Assembly (NCBI RefSeq): GCF_052156635.1
Contig: NZ_JBQKUO010000002.1
Coordinates: 62,001-126,000, forward strand
Reading direction: 5' to 3'
DNA: 64,000 bases
Source of the DNA: Nitrospina sp052156635
Lineage (GTDB): Bacteria; Nitrospinota; Nitrospinia; Nitrospinales; Nitrospinaceae
In this document: positions 17,483 through 25,224 of the stretch, one piece after another
Numbering within the stretch: position 1 is the first letter of the stretch
Layout of the letters: each line of letters begins with the position of its first letter
The notes under the pieces: generated by a model
Seen by the model: only the letters and a program-made list of their open reading frames with translations
The model's database searches: none
Told to the model about the DNA's origin: nothing
Made by a program: the position numbers and the translations under genes

Positions 17483-18041
17483 AAAGTACGCCGCAATCTA
17501 CATTGTGCTGTTTGCAGGCGCGCTGATGGCGTTTGTCAGTCACTATTACGAAACGCCGGTGACGCCGGAAGAGGTTCAGGTGGCCTCCGTGCAGACGCAG
17601 GAACGGTCGGCGGTGGGGTACATGGCTCCGGGGTTCACCGTGCGCAACCTGAAAGGCAACCGCGTCAGCCTTGCGGACTTTGAAGGCCAGGTGGTGATCC
17701 TCAACCTGTGGGCAACGTGGTGCGGTCCGTGTCGTATCGAGATGCCGGGATTCGAAAACCTGTACCGGCGTTTTCGATCGGAAGGACTGACCATTCTCGC
17801 GGTGAGCCTGGACAAGGACAACGACCAGAAGGTGCGTGACTTCGTGGAGGAGTATGGGTTGTCGTTTCCGGTGCTTCTCGACGCACAACATAAAGTGGAG
17901 AGCCGGTACAATACCTTCACCATTCCTACCACCTATGTCATCGACCGCAAGGGGCGCATTGTAGCCGTGGTGGACGGGGCCAAAAACTGGGAGGCGCAGG
18001 AAACCTTCGACGCCCTCGAACTTTTACTCAAACCATCCTGA
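17439..18041 (+). CDS. Membrane-anchored thioredoxin-like protein (CcmG/ResA/TlpA type)
   Basis: A 200-residue protein with an N-terminal signal anchor (about residues 17-35) and a periplasmic thioredoxin fold. The active site WATWCGPCRIEMP lies near residues 90-102, and the cis-proline TIPTTYVID follows near residue 160. Proteins of this group reduce apocytochrome thiols for heme attachment, and the position at the end of the ccm operon strongly suggests that role (CcmG/DsbE). The chosen ATG overlaps ccmC by 44 bp; the next in-frame ATG would cut the membrane helix, so the longer form is preferred. Confidence 0.88.
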   Translation: MKSTGSKKRNFTLIKKYAAIYIVLFAGALMAFVSHYYETPVTPEEVQVASVQTQERSAVGYMAPGFTVRNLKGNRVSLADFEGQVVILNLWATWCGPCRIEMPGFENLYRRFRSEGLTILAVSLDKDNDQKVRDFVEEYGLSFPVLLDAQHKVESRYNTFTIPTTYVIDRKGRIVAVVDGAKNWEAQETFDALELLLKPS

Positions 18042-18046
18042 AACCT

Positions 18047-18068
18047 CCGGGGCGGCAGCCCCGTTATT
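18047..18068 (+). terminator. Possible weak terminator after the ccm operon
   Basis: GGGGC and GCCCC form a 5-bp stem with a four-base loop just after the thioredoxin-like gene, followed by a mixed TTATTTG run. The T-run is poor, so read-through into the next gene is likely. Confidence 0.3.
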
Positions 18069-18081
18069 TGTGAATTCCCAC

Positions 18082-18495
18082 ATGGAAGCGCATTCTGAAA
18101 TTCTCTCAGCCAACAAACTGTTTTACGAAGCGTTCAACAAGCAGGATATCGACGCGATGAAATCGCTGTGGCAGGACGACGGCTCTTCCATCTGCATCCA
18201 TCCCGGGTGGCCCGTATTGCGGGGCTTTGATTCCATTATCCAGAGCTGGAAGGACATTTTTGAAAACACGGATCACATGGAAATCCGTCTGAGCGACGTC
18301 AGTGTGGTGGTGTCGGGGGACATGGCCTGGGTGAGTTGCCAGGAGAACCTTTTTTCCATTCACATGGCGGGGGTCCAGAGCTCGCATGTGCACGCCACCA
18401 ATCTGTTCCGCCAGACCAACGGTTCGTGGAAGATGATCCTGCACCACGCCGCGTCGGTGCCATCGCCTTCCTCCACCGGCGAAGACGAACATTAA
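18082..18495 (+). CDS. NTF2-like / SnoaL-type small protein
   Basis: A 137-residue soluble protein with the cystatin-like NTF2 fold pattern: a first helix LFYEAFNKQDIDAMKSLW, then HPGWPVLRGFDSIIQSWKDIF and a final strand GSWKMILHHAA. This is the general pattern of DUF4440/SnoaL-like proteins, which bind small ligands or act as small enzymes or adaptor domains. No catalytic role can be assigned. I chose the ATG at 18082; an in-frame GTG at 18070 is possible. It sits 40 bp after the ccm operon and converges on oppF. Confidence 0.7.
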   Translation: MEAHSEILSANKLFYEAFNKQDIDAMKSLWQDDGSSICIHPGWPVLRGFDSIIQSWKDIFENTDHMEIRLSDVSVVVSGDMAWVSCQENLFSIHMAGVQSSHVHATNLFRQTNGSWKMILHHAASVPSPSSTGEDEH

Positions 18496-18516
18496 GGCCA
18501 CCGGCTTCTATTTATT

Positions 18517-19479
18517 TCAACTCCGCAGGTGACATGCCACCCAGTGGCCTGGCGTGGTTTCCTTCAACTCCGGTACTTCAGTCTCGCATTGTTTTTCCTT
18601 TATCGGGCAGCGCGGATGAAAGGCGCAACCTGCGGGTGGATTCGACGCGCTCGGTGCATCGCCTGCCACGATTTTATTCTTCTCTCGAGGACGGATGCCA
18701 TCCATTTTCGGAATCGCGTCGAGCAGGGCCTCGGTGTAAGGATGGCCGGGAGAAGTATACAGGGCTTCGGCGGATGCCATCTCCACGATCCTACCCAGGT
18801 ACATCACGGCCACCTGGTCGCAGAACATCTCCACCACACCCATGTCATGCGAAATAAACAGGTAGGACAATCCCATTTCGTCCTGCAATGACTGCAGGAG
18901 ATTCAGGATCTGCGCCTTGATTGAAACGTCCAGTGCCGACACCGCTTCGTCGGCGACGATGAAACGGGGCCGAAGTGCCACCGCGCGGGCGATGCCGATG
19001 CGTTGACGCTGGCCGCCACTGAACGCGTGCGGGTAGCGTTTGGCATCATCGGGAGACAAACCGACTTTACGCAACAGCTCCGCCACACGGTCGCGGTGTT
19101 CGGATGGCGCGTCTCCATTGTGAATTCGAAACGGCTCTTCCAGGATTCTGCCGATGGTCATGCGTGGATTGAGCGAGGCGTATGGGTCCTGAAAAATCAC
19201 CTGCATCTCTCTTCTTAGCGGAACCATCTCCGTATGCGAAAGGCTTGTGATATCCCGTCCGTCGAACACGATGCGTCCTGCGGTGGGATCGATCAGCCTC
19301 AACACCGCACGCCCGGCGGTCGATTTTCCGCACCCGCTTTCACCCACCAGTCCCAGCGTGCGGTTTTCCGGTATGGAAAACGAAATGCCGTCCACCGCTC
19401 GCACCCCGCCTGGGAAAACCTTTTTCAGGTTTTCGACAACAAGCAGGGAATCGTTGTTTGTGGGGGTGGATGTATTCAT
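18517..19479 (-). CDS. oppF: Peptide-type ABC transporter ATP-binding protein OppF/DppF
   Basis: A 320-residue ATPase of the OppF/DppF family that would power uptake of oligopeptides, dipeptides or nickel. Walker A is GESGCGKSTAGRAVL, the signature FSGGQRQRIGIARA, and Walker B VADEAVSALD. The C-terminal oligopeptide domain contains the cysteine motif CAFHPRCPIKEKQC, known in this family as an Fe-S or metal-binding region. The ATG at 19479 lies 3 bp after the oppD stop; an adjacent GTG at 19482 is an alternative start. No permease or binding-protein gene adjoins it. Confidence 0.9.
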   Translation of the reverse strand: MNTSTPTNNDSLLVVENLKKVFPGGVRAVDGISFSIPENRTLGLVGESGCGKSTAGRAVLRLIDPTAGRIVFDGRDITSLSHTEMVPLRREMQVIFQDPYASLNPRMTIGRILEEPFRIHNGDAPSEHRDRVAELLRKVGLSPDDAKRYPHAFSGGQRQRIGIARAVALRPRFIVADEAVSALDVSIKAQILNLLQSLQDEMGLSYLFISHDMGVVEMFCDQVAVMYLGRIVEMASAEALYTSPGHPYTEALLDAIPKMDGIRPREKNKIVAGDAPSASNPPAGCAFHPRCPIKEKQCETEVPELKETTPGHWVACHLRS

Positions 19480-19482
19480 CAC

Positions 19483-20466
19483 TCAATCGTTGGGATACCA
19501 GCAGGCCACCTGCCGGCCGGGTTCGGTGGTTTCCAGTTCCGGTTTTTCCGTTTGGCATTTTTGCTGCGCAGAGGGACAACGCGGATGGAACGGGCAGCCT
19601 GGAGGCAAATGGCCCAGCGCAGGCACACTGCCTTCCATTTCATGAAAACGTTTGCGTCGGGACTTTGCACCGGGGCGGGGAATCGATTCAATCAATCCCA
19701 GCGTGTAGGGATGACGCGGTTTGGAAAACAGGTCGCGTACCCGTCCCGTCTCCACAATGTCCCCGGCGTACATGATGAGTGCGCGTTGCGCGATATTGAC
19801 GACGAGGCCGAGGTCGTGGGTGATCAACAACACCGACATGTCGCGTTCCTGCTGGATGCGTTGCAGGAATTCCAGAATCTGTGCCTGCACCAGTACGTCG
19901 AGGGCCGTGGTCGGCTCGTCGGCAATGAGGATCCCGGGATCGCACGCCAGGGCCATGGCGATCATGGCGCGTTGCCGCTGACCGCCGCTCAATTCATGCG
20001 GATAACATTTCCAGCGTGACTGCGGGGAGGGGATCTCCACCTGCCGAAGGAGGTCAATGGTTATTTCCCGCGCTTCCTGGGTGGCGATGTTGCGGTGCGC
20101 GCGCAGGGTTTCGACAATCTGCTCGCCGATGGTCAACACCGGGTTGAGCGACGTCATGGGTTCCTGGAACACCATGCCGATGTCGTTGCCGCGCACGGCA
20201 CGTAATGCGTCGTCGTCCAGGGCCAGCAGGTCGCGTCCGTGGAATAGAACTTTTCCCGACACGATGCGCCCAGGCGGTTGTGGAATGAGACGCAGAAGGG
20301 ACAGGGCACTCACTGTTTTGCCGCTTCCAGACTCACCCACCACAGCCAGCGTTTCTCCTGCGTTCAGTTTAAACGTGATTCCGTTGACCGCAGTGACTTC
20401 CCTTCCGTTGACGGTGAAACTCACCGTCAGGTTCTGAATGTCAAGTTCGGTATTGGATGCAGTCAT
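19483..20466 (-). CDS. oppD: Peptide-type ABC transporter ATP-binding protein OppD/DppD
   Basis: The partner ATPase of the adjacent oppF. Walker A is GESGSGKTVSALSLL, the signature LSGGQRQRAMIAMA, Walker B IADEPTTALDV, and the C-terminal domain has CPFHPRCPSAQQKC. I place the start at the ATG at 20466 (327 residues, MTASNTELDIQNLTV). The frame is open another 64 codons upstream, but that stretch does not look like the family and overlaps the promoter region. Substrate cannot be predicted without the permeases. Confidence 0.9.
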   Translation of the reverse strand: MTASNTELDIQNLTVSFTVNGREVTAVNGITFKLNAGETLAVVGESGSGKTVSALSLLRLIPQPPGRIVSGKVLFHGRDLLALDDDALRAVRGNDIGMVFQEPMTSLNPVLTIGEQIVETLRAHRNIATQEAREITIDLLRQVEIPSPQSRWKCYPHELSGGQRQRAMIAMALACDPGILIADEPTTALDVLVQAQILEFLQRIQQERDMSVLLITHDLGLVVNIAQRALIMYAGDIVETGRVRDLFSKPRHPYTLGLIESIPRPGAKSRRKRFHEMEGSVPALGHLPPGCPFHPRCPSAQQKCQTEKPELETTEPGRQVACWYPND

Positions 20467-20630
20467 AGGTCGGAAGTTTTGTGAAGGAGGGTGACTTGCG
20501 GGCAGTCCTTGGATTCCGTTCCACTCTCCGCAGGTTTCCGCCAGCCGCCCCCGGGCCTGCCATTTAAGTGCAGAACGGGGTCTCGTCCCTCTCGCCAGGA
20601 ATATCGATTCTATCGTATCACTCTCAACCA

Positions 20631-20658
20631 ATTCTAAGTCCGGACGCCGAATTTGCAA
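20631..20658 (-). promoter_or_regulatory. Candidate promoter for oppD-oppF
   Basis: On the minus strand TTGCAA (20653-20658) and TAGAAT (20631-20636) are 16 bases apart. Transcription would begin near 20624, leaving a leader of about 160 nt before oppD. Confidence 0.45.
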
Positions 20659-20684
20659 GCCGGGAATGGGTGGCGTCTACGGTA

Positions 20685-20713
20685 TTGAACGGGTTGCAGA
20701 TTTTGGATATGCT
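20685..20713 (+). promoter_or_regulatory. Candidate promoter for exonuclease III
   Basis: TTGAAC (20685-20690) and TATGCT (20708-20713) are 17 bases apart. The implied start near 20720 gives a short leader before the ATG at 20749, which supports that start over an in-frame codon at 20713. Confidence 0.5.
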
Positions 20714-20748
20714 TGACCCTTTTGCGACTTCTTCCTACGGAATTCTAT

Positions 20749-21513
20749 ATGTTGATCTACAGCTGGAACGTCAATGGCATCCGTGCCGTGGCGAAAAAGG
20801 GCTTTGGCGACTGGATGGATTCGGTCGATCCTGACGTGGTGTGTCTGCAGGAAACCAAGGCGCACCCGGAGCAGGTCCCGCCGGAGGTGGCGTACCCCGA
20901 AGGCTACGAGGCCTACTGGTGCCCGGCCACACGCAAGGGTTACAGCGGTGTTGCGGTGTTTTCCAAAACCAAACCGAAACAAGTCCACTACGGAATGGGG
21001 ATCGAACGTTTCGACTCGGAAGGACGTTACCTGCGCCTGGAGTATCCCAAGTTTGATTTGCTCAATATTTATTTTCCGAACGGCACCAGCGGCGACGAGC
21101 GGTTGCAGTTCAAGATGGAATACTATGACGCGTTTCTCGACCACTGCGAGACGCTTCGCAAAAAACAGAAGAAAAAACTGGTGATCTGCGGCGACGTGAA
21201 CACTGCGCACAGGGAGATCGATCTGAAAAACGCAAAGCAGAACGAAAAAAATTCCGGTTTTTTACCGATGGAACGCGAGTGGATCGACAAGTTCATTGCG
21301 CACGGATACGTGGACACGTTCCGCGAGTTCTGCCGGGAACCAGACCAGTACACCTGGTGGACCTACCGGGCCAATGCGCGGGCCAGGAACATCGGGTGGC
21401 GCATCGACTACTTTTTTGTCACCCGGGACCTGCTTAAAAACGTCAAAAACTCCTTTATCACTCCGGAGGTTATGGGTTCGGACCACTGCCCCATCGGGCT
21501 CGAGATCGTTTGA
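20749..21513 (+). CDS. xth: Exodeoxyribonuclease III (AP endonuclease, ExoA/Xth family)
   Basis: A 254-residue member of the exonuclease-endonuclease-phosphatase family, acting in base excision repair on abasic sites and 3' ends. Motifs in order: LIYSWNVNGIRA at the N-terminus, the metal glutamate in VCLQETKAHPEQ, NIYFPNG, the catalytic CGDVNTAH, and the terminal GSDHCPIGLEI with the active-site histidine. RARNIGWRIDYFFV is also characteristic. The length is normal. It is flanked by its own promoter and a terminator, so it is likely monocistronic. Confidence 0.95.
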   Translation: MLIYSWNVNGIRAVAKKGFGDWMDSVDPDVVCLQETKAHPEQVPPEVAYPEGYEAYWCPATRKGYSGVAVFSKTKPKQVHYGMGIERFDSEGRYLRLEYPKFDLLNIYFPNGTSGDERLQFKMEYYDAFLDHCETLRKKQKKKLVICGDVNTAHREIDLKNAKQNEKNSGFLPMEREWIDKFIAHGYVDTFREFCREPDQYTWWTYRANARARNIGWRIDYFFVTRDLLKNVKNSFITPEVMGSDHCPIGLEIV

Positions 21514-21569
21514 CGCGAAATCCGCCCTCACCTGTGATATTCTGGCGGTGACAGAAATTAGACCCCCAC

Positions 21570-21592
21570 CGGGCCCCGGCGGCCCGTTTTTA
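21570..21592 (+). terminator. Intrinsic terminator of exonuclease III
   Basis: CGGGCC (21570-21575) pairs perfectly with GGCCCG (21581-21586) around a five-base loop and is followed by TTTTTATT. It lies between xth and the M16C peptidase gene, whose own promoter I could not place with confidence. Confidence 0.75.
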
Positions 21593-21608
21593 TTAGAAAG
21601 GATCATTC

Positions 21609-24536
21609 ATGAGTTTTGAAGTGGATCGCTCCTATCACGGTTTTAAACTGAAAAAACAGGAAAAGCTAAAAGAGCTCAATTCGCTGGCGTTGTTTTTTGA
21701 GCACGAAAAAACCGGAGCCGAACTGCTGGTGATGGAAAACGACGACGACAACAAGGTGTTCAGCGCCACCTTCCGCACGCCGCCTTTCAATGACACCGGC
21801 GTGGCACACATTCTGGAACACAGCGTGCTGTGCGGCTCCCAGAAGTTTCCAGTCAAGGAACCGTTCGTCGAGCTCATGAAAGGAAGCCTGCAGACATTCC
21901 TGAATGCGATGACCTTTCCGGATAAAACCATGTACCCGGTGGCCAGCCGCAACCGGAAGGACTTCTTCAATCTGATGACGGTTTACCTCGACGCGGTGTT
22001 TTATCCGAAGATCACCGAGGAAATTTTCAAGCAGGAAGGCTGGCACTACGAACTGGACGCGCCGGAAGGGGATATCACCTACAAGGGGGTTGTCTACAAC
22101 GAGATGAAGGGCGTGTTTTCCAATCCCGAAAGCGTGCTCGACCGGCACCTGGCACACTCGTTGTTTCCGAAAACACCTTACGGCTACGAGTCCGGTGGCG
22201 ACCCCCTTCGCATTCCCCAGTTGACCTACGATGAGTTCAAGGAATTCCACCGCAAGTATTATCACCCGACCAACAGCCGTCTGTTCATTTACGGCGACGG
22301 CGATACCAACGAATACCTCAAGTACTTGAATGAAGAATACCTGATCCGTTTCGACAGGCTGGAGGTGGACTCTCACATCGGCCTGCAACGCCGCTTCAGT
22401 AAACCCAAGTGGAAGGACGTGCCATACGCCGTTTCCAAGAACGAGTCAGTCGAAAAGAAAACCTACGTCGTGGTCGGCATGAAACTGGGCAAGGCAACGG
22501 ATTACGAGCATTGCCTGGCGATGGAAATCCTGAGCCATATCCTGCTGGGCAATTCCGCCGCGCCGCTTCGCAAGGCCCTGCTTCAATCCAATCTCGGATC
22601 GGAAGTCATCGGCGGCGGCTTCGACGACAACCGCGCGGAAACGCTGTTCGCCGTGGGCATGAAAGGTGCGGACCGTGAGGACGCGCAGAAAATCCTCGAC
22701 CTCGTTTTCGACACGCTCAAGGACCTGGCGGAAAACGGCATCGATGAGGACCAGGTGAAGGCATCGGTCAATACCATCGACTTCAAGCTGCGCGAGGCCA
22801 ACTTTGGCGGGTTTCCCAAGGGCATCGTGTACAACATCCAGGCCCTGGGGTCGTGGTTGTACGACGCGGACCCGATGGGGCATTTGAAATACGAAAAGTT
22901 GATGAAGAAGATCAAGAAAATGATGAACGAAGGTTATTTCGAAACGCTCATCAAAAAACACCTGCTCGATAACAATCACCGCAGTGTGCTGGTGCTGTAC
23001 CCGAAACCGGGTCTGGGCGAGAAGCAGGATGCCAAGGTGAGAAAGGCGCTCCGAGAGATGAAATCCGGCCTTTCCGACAAAGACATCGAAAACCTGATCG
23101 AAGAAACCAGGGCGCTCCAGGAAATGCAGATGGCGCCGGACGCGCCGGAAGCGCTGGCCACCCTGCCTCGCCTGCATTTGAATGATGTCGAAAAAAAGGT
23201 GCCGAAGTTTCCCTGTGAGGTGAAACGGAAAGACAAGCCGACGGTTCTACTCCATGACCTGTTCACCAACAACATTGCTTACACGCAAATCTGCTTCGAC
23301 ACCAACGCGGTACCGCAGGATCAGATTCAATACCTGGGCCTGTTGGGACGCATGATTCTTGGCATGGGAACGAAGAAACGGGACTACGTGGAGATGTCGC
23401 AACAGATCGGCATCCACACCGGAGGCATTTCCCCCTCGCATTTTTCTTCCGTCACGTTCGATGACCGGAGCCACCTGCTCTCGTACCTCAATTTCAGCGG
23501 TACGGTGCTGATGGAAAAACTGGATGCGCTGTTCGACCTTTACGCCGAGCTGTTCACCGAGCGCGATTTCAGCAACACCGGCCGGCTGGTGGAGATCATC
23601 CGCAGTGCCAAGGCGAACATGGAAACGTCGATCGTGCCGCACGGCAACCAGTATGTGCTGTCACGGCTGCAGGCCTACCATTCCCGGCTGGGACAGTATG
23701 ACGAGTGGACCGACGGACTCACCTACTTCCGGTTCCTGGAGGACCTCTACGAACGCGTTGAAAAAGATCCGGAGGCGGTGGCGGACGAGTTTCGCCAGGT
23801 GGCGGACAGGGTGCTCAACCGCGACAACATGCTGGTGAACATCACCTCTCCGGCAAAGGATTTTTCAAAAATCGACAAACGGGTGAAGCACCTGACGGAG
23901 ATTCTGCCGGAGGGGACGCATCCGCGTGTGGATTACAAATTTGAGGCTCCCGCGCCGAACGAAGGATTCATGACCACCAGCACTGTTCAATACGTCGGCA
24001 AGGGTGCCAACCTGTATCAACTGGGCTACCAGTATTCCGGCAAGTTCGAGGTGGTGAAGGCCCTGTTGCGCACCGCGTTTTTGTGGGACCGTATCCGGGT
24101 TCAGGGCGGGGCCTACGGAAGCATGATCAACTTCGATCTGTATACCGGCGACCTGGGACTGGTCTCTTATCGCGATCCCAACCTGAGCGAGACACTGGAC
24201 GTGTACGACGAGATCGGCGACTTCCTCGCCCACCTCGATCTCCCCGGCGAGGAGCTGGAGAAAATCATCATCGGGTGCATTGGCAAGATGGACCCGCCGC
24301 TCACGCCGGACCGCAAGGGTTCCATCTCCCGCGCCGAGTACCTGACCGGAATGACGCAGGAATTCAAGGAGCGGCGGCTGGAAGAGTTGATGTCCACGAC
24401 ACTGGAAGACGTGCGCGGTTACGCCGAGCTGTTCCACGCGGTGAAGGAAAAGGGGTCCGTGTGCGTGCTCGGCAACGCGGCGCGCATCAAGAAAGACGCG
24501 TCGCGGTTCGACCATCTGGTGGACGTTTTCAAATGA
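21609..24536 (+). CDS. PreP-like M16C zinc metallopeptidase
   Basis: A 975-residue protein of the M16C family, the bacterial relatives of the mitochondrial and chloroplast presequence protease PreP/Cym1, which closes around and degrades unstructured peptides up to about 65 residues. The inverted zinc motif HILEH lies near residue 60 (VAHILEHSVLCGS), and the third zinc ligand is the glutamate in VVYNEMKGVFSNPES about 80 residues later. The C-terminal half has the inactive M16 repeats, with the family motif RVQGGAYGS near residue 830. No signal peptide is seen, so a cytoplasmic role in peptide turnover is likely. Confidence 0.93.
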   Translation: MSFEVDRSYHGFKLKKQEKLKELNSLALFFEHEKTGAELLVMENDDDNKVFSATFRTPPFNDTGVAHILEHSVLCGSQKFPVKEPFVELMKGSLQTFLNAMTFPDKTMYPVASRNRKDFFNLMTVYLDAVFYPKITEEIFKQEGWHYELDAPEGDITYKGVVYNEMKGVFSNPESVLDRHLAHSLFPKTPYGYESGGDPLRIPQLTYDEFKEFHRKYYHPTNSRLFIYGDGDTNEYLKYLNEEYLIRFDRLEVDSHIGLQRRFSKPKWKDVPYAVSKNESVEKKTYVVVGMKLGKATDYEHCLAMEILSHILLGNSAAPLRKALLQSNLGSEVIGGGFDDNRAETLFAVGMKGADREDAQKILDLVFDTLKDLAENGIDEDQVKASVNTIDFKLREANFGGFPKGIVYNIQALGSWLYDADPMGHLKYEKLMKKIKKMMNEGYFETLIKKHLLDNNHRSVLVLYPKPGLGEKQDAKVRKALREMKSGLSDKDIENLIEETRALQEMQMAPDAPEALATLPRLHLNDVEKKVPKFPCEVKRKDKPTVLLHDLFTNNIAYTQICFDTNAVPQDQIQYLGLLGRMILGMGTKKRDYVEMSQQIGIHTGGISPSHFSSVTFDDRSHLLSYLNFSGTVLMEKLDALFDLYAELFTERDFSNTGRLVEIIRSAKANMETSIVPHGNQYVLSRLQAYHSRLGQYDEWTDGLTYFRFLEDLYERVEKDPEAVADEFRQVADRVLNRDNMLVNITSPAKDFSKIDKRVKHLTEILPEGTHPRVDYKFEAPAPNEGFMTTSTVQYVGKGANLYQLGYQYSGKFEVVKALLRTAFLWDRIRVQGGAYGSMINFDLYTGDLGLVSYRDPNLSETLDVYDEIGDFLAHLDLPGEELEKIIIGCIGKMDPPLTPDRKGSISRAEYLTGMTQEFKERRLEELMSTTLEDVRGYAELFHAVKEKGSVCVLGNAARIKKDASRFDHLVDVFK

Positions 24537-24548
24537 GCGGCACGCCCC

Positions 24549-25133
24549 TCAGCTGAGGGAACGGGCCGTTTCGAACGCGCGTTCCATGTCCGGCAGTTGA
24601 CCGAGATCCGGCACCACTTCCATGTAGCGGATGACCCCGTCCTTGTCCAGCACCAGCACGGCGCGGGCGAGCAGGCGGTTCTCACCGATCAACAGGCCGC
24701 TGGCCTTGCCGAAGGTGGCTTCACGGTAATCCGACAGAAACAGGATGTTGTGAATCTTGGCCTCGCGTGCGAAGCGCTTTTGTGCGAAGGGGAGGTCGCG
24801 GCTGATGGTCACGAGCCGCGCCGTTTCATCCAGCCCCTTGTTTTCCTCGCTCAGAATGTGCGTCTGCTTTTCGCACACCCGGGTGTCGATCGACGGCACG
24901 ATGCTGACGATGGTCACCTTGCCTTTGAATCCCTCCTTCAGGTTCACCATATTGAGACCCGCATCGGGGAGTAGCACGTCCGGCAGGGGTTGGTTGACCT
25001 GCAACGGCTCGCCCATCAGCGTAAGCGGTTTGCCACCCATGGTGACGTGGAATCCACTTCGCGCGGAAAGCGTGGTGGCCAGGAGGGCCGTGGTGAAGAC
25101 CGTAATTAAAATCAAAGCGATGGATTTTCTCAT
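24549..25133 (-). CDS. Exported Tpx-type thiol peroxidase with a single cysteine
   Basis: A 194-residue peroxiredoxin of the Tpx group, predicted to reduce peroxides outside the cytoplasm. Residues 1-24 form a signal peptide. The peroxidatic site is PSIDTRVCEKQT with Cys87, matching the Tpx PSxDTxVC motif, and LPFAQKRF follows. In typical Tpx proteins the next residue is the resolving cysteine; here it is Ala122 and the protein has no other cysteine. It must therefore work as a 1-Cys enzyme with an outside reductant, or have another role. It converges on the M16C peptidase gene. Confidence 0.85.
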   Translation of the reverse strand: MRKSIALILITVFTTALLATTLSARSGFHVTMGGKPLTLMGEPLQVNQPLPDVLLPDAGLNMVNLKEGFKGKVTIVSIVPSIDTRVCEKQTHILSEENKGLDETARLVTISRDLPFAQKRFAREAKIHNILFLSDYREATFGKASGLLIGENRLLARAVLVLDKDGVIRYMEVVPDLGQLPDMERAFETARSLS

Positions 25134-25224
25134 GATGAATGCCTCGCTGTGGTTGGAATGAATATTGAGGTCCCGGTATTTAAATTGGGATGCCCCGCCG
25201 CCCGGTGGGGATTCGCCCGGACTT

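Noticed and set aside
24546..24559. 14-bp palindrome CCCTCAGCTGAGGG between the M16C peptidase and Tpx genes
   Set aside because: It overlaps the Tpx stop codon, has no loop or T-run and is short enough to be chance.
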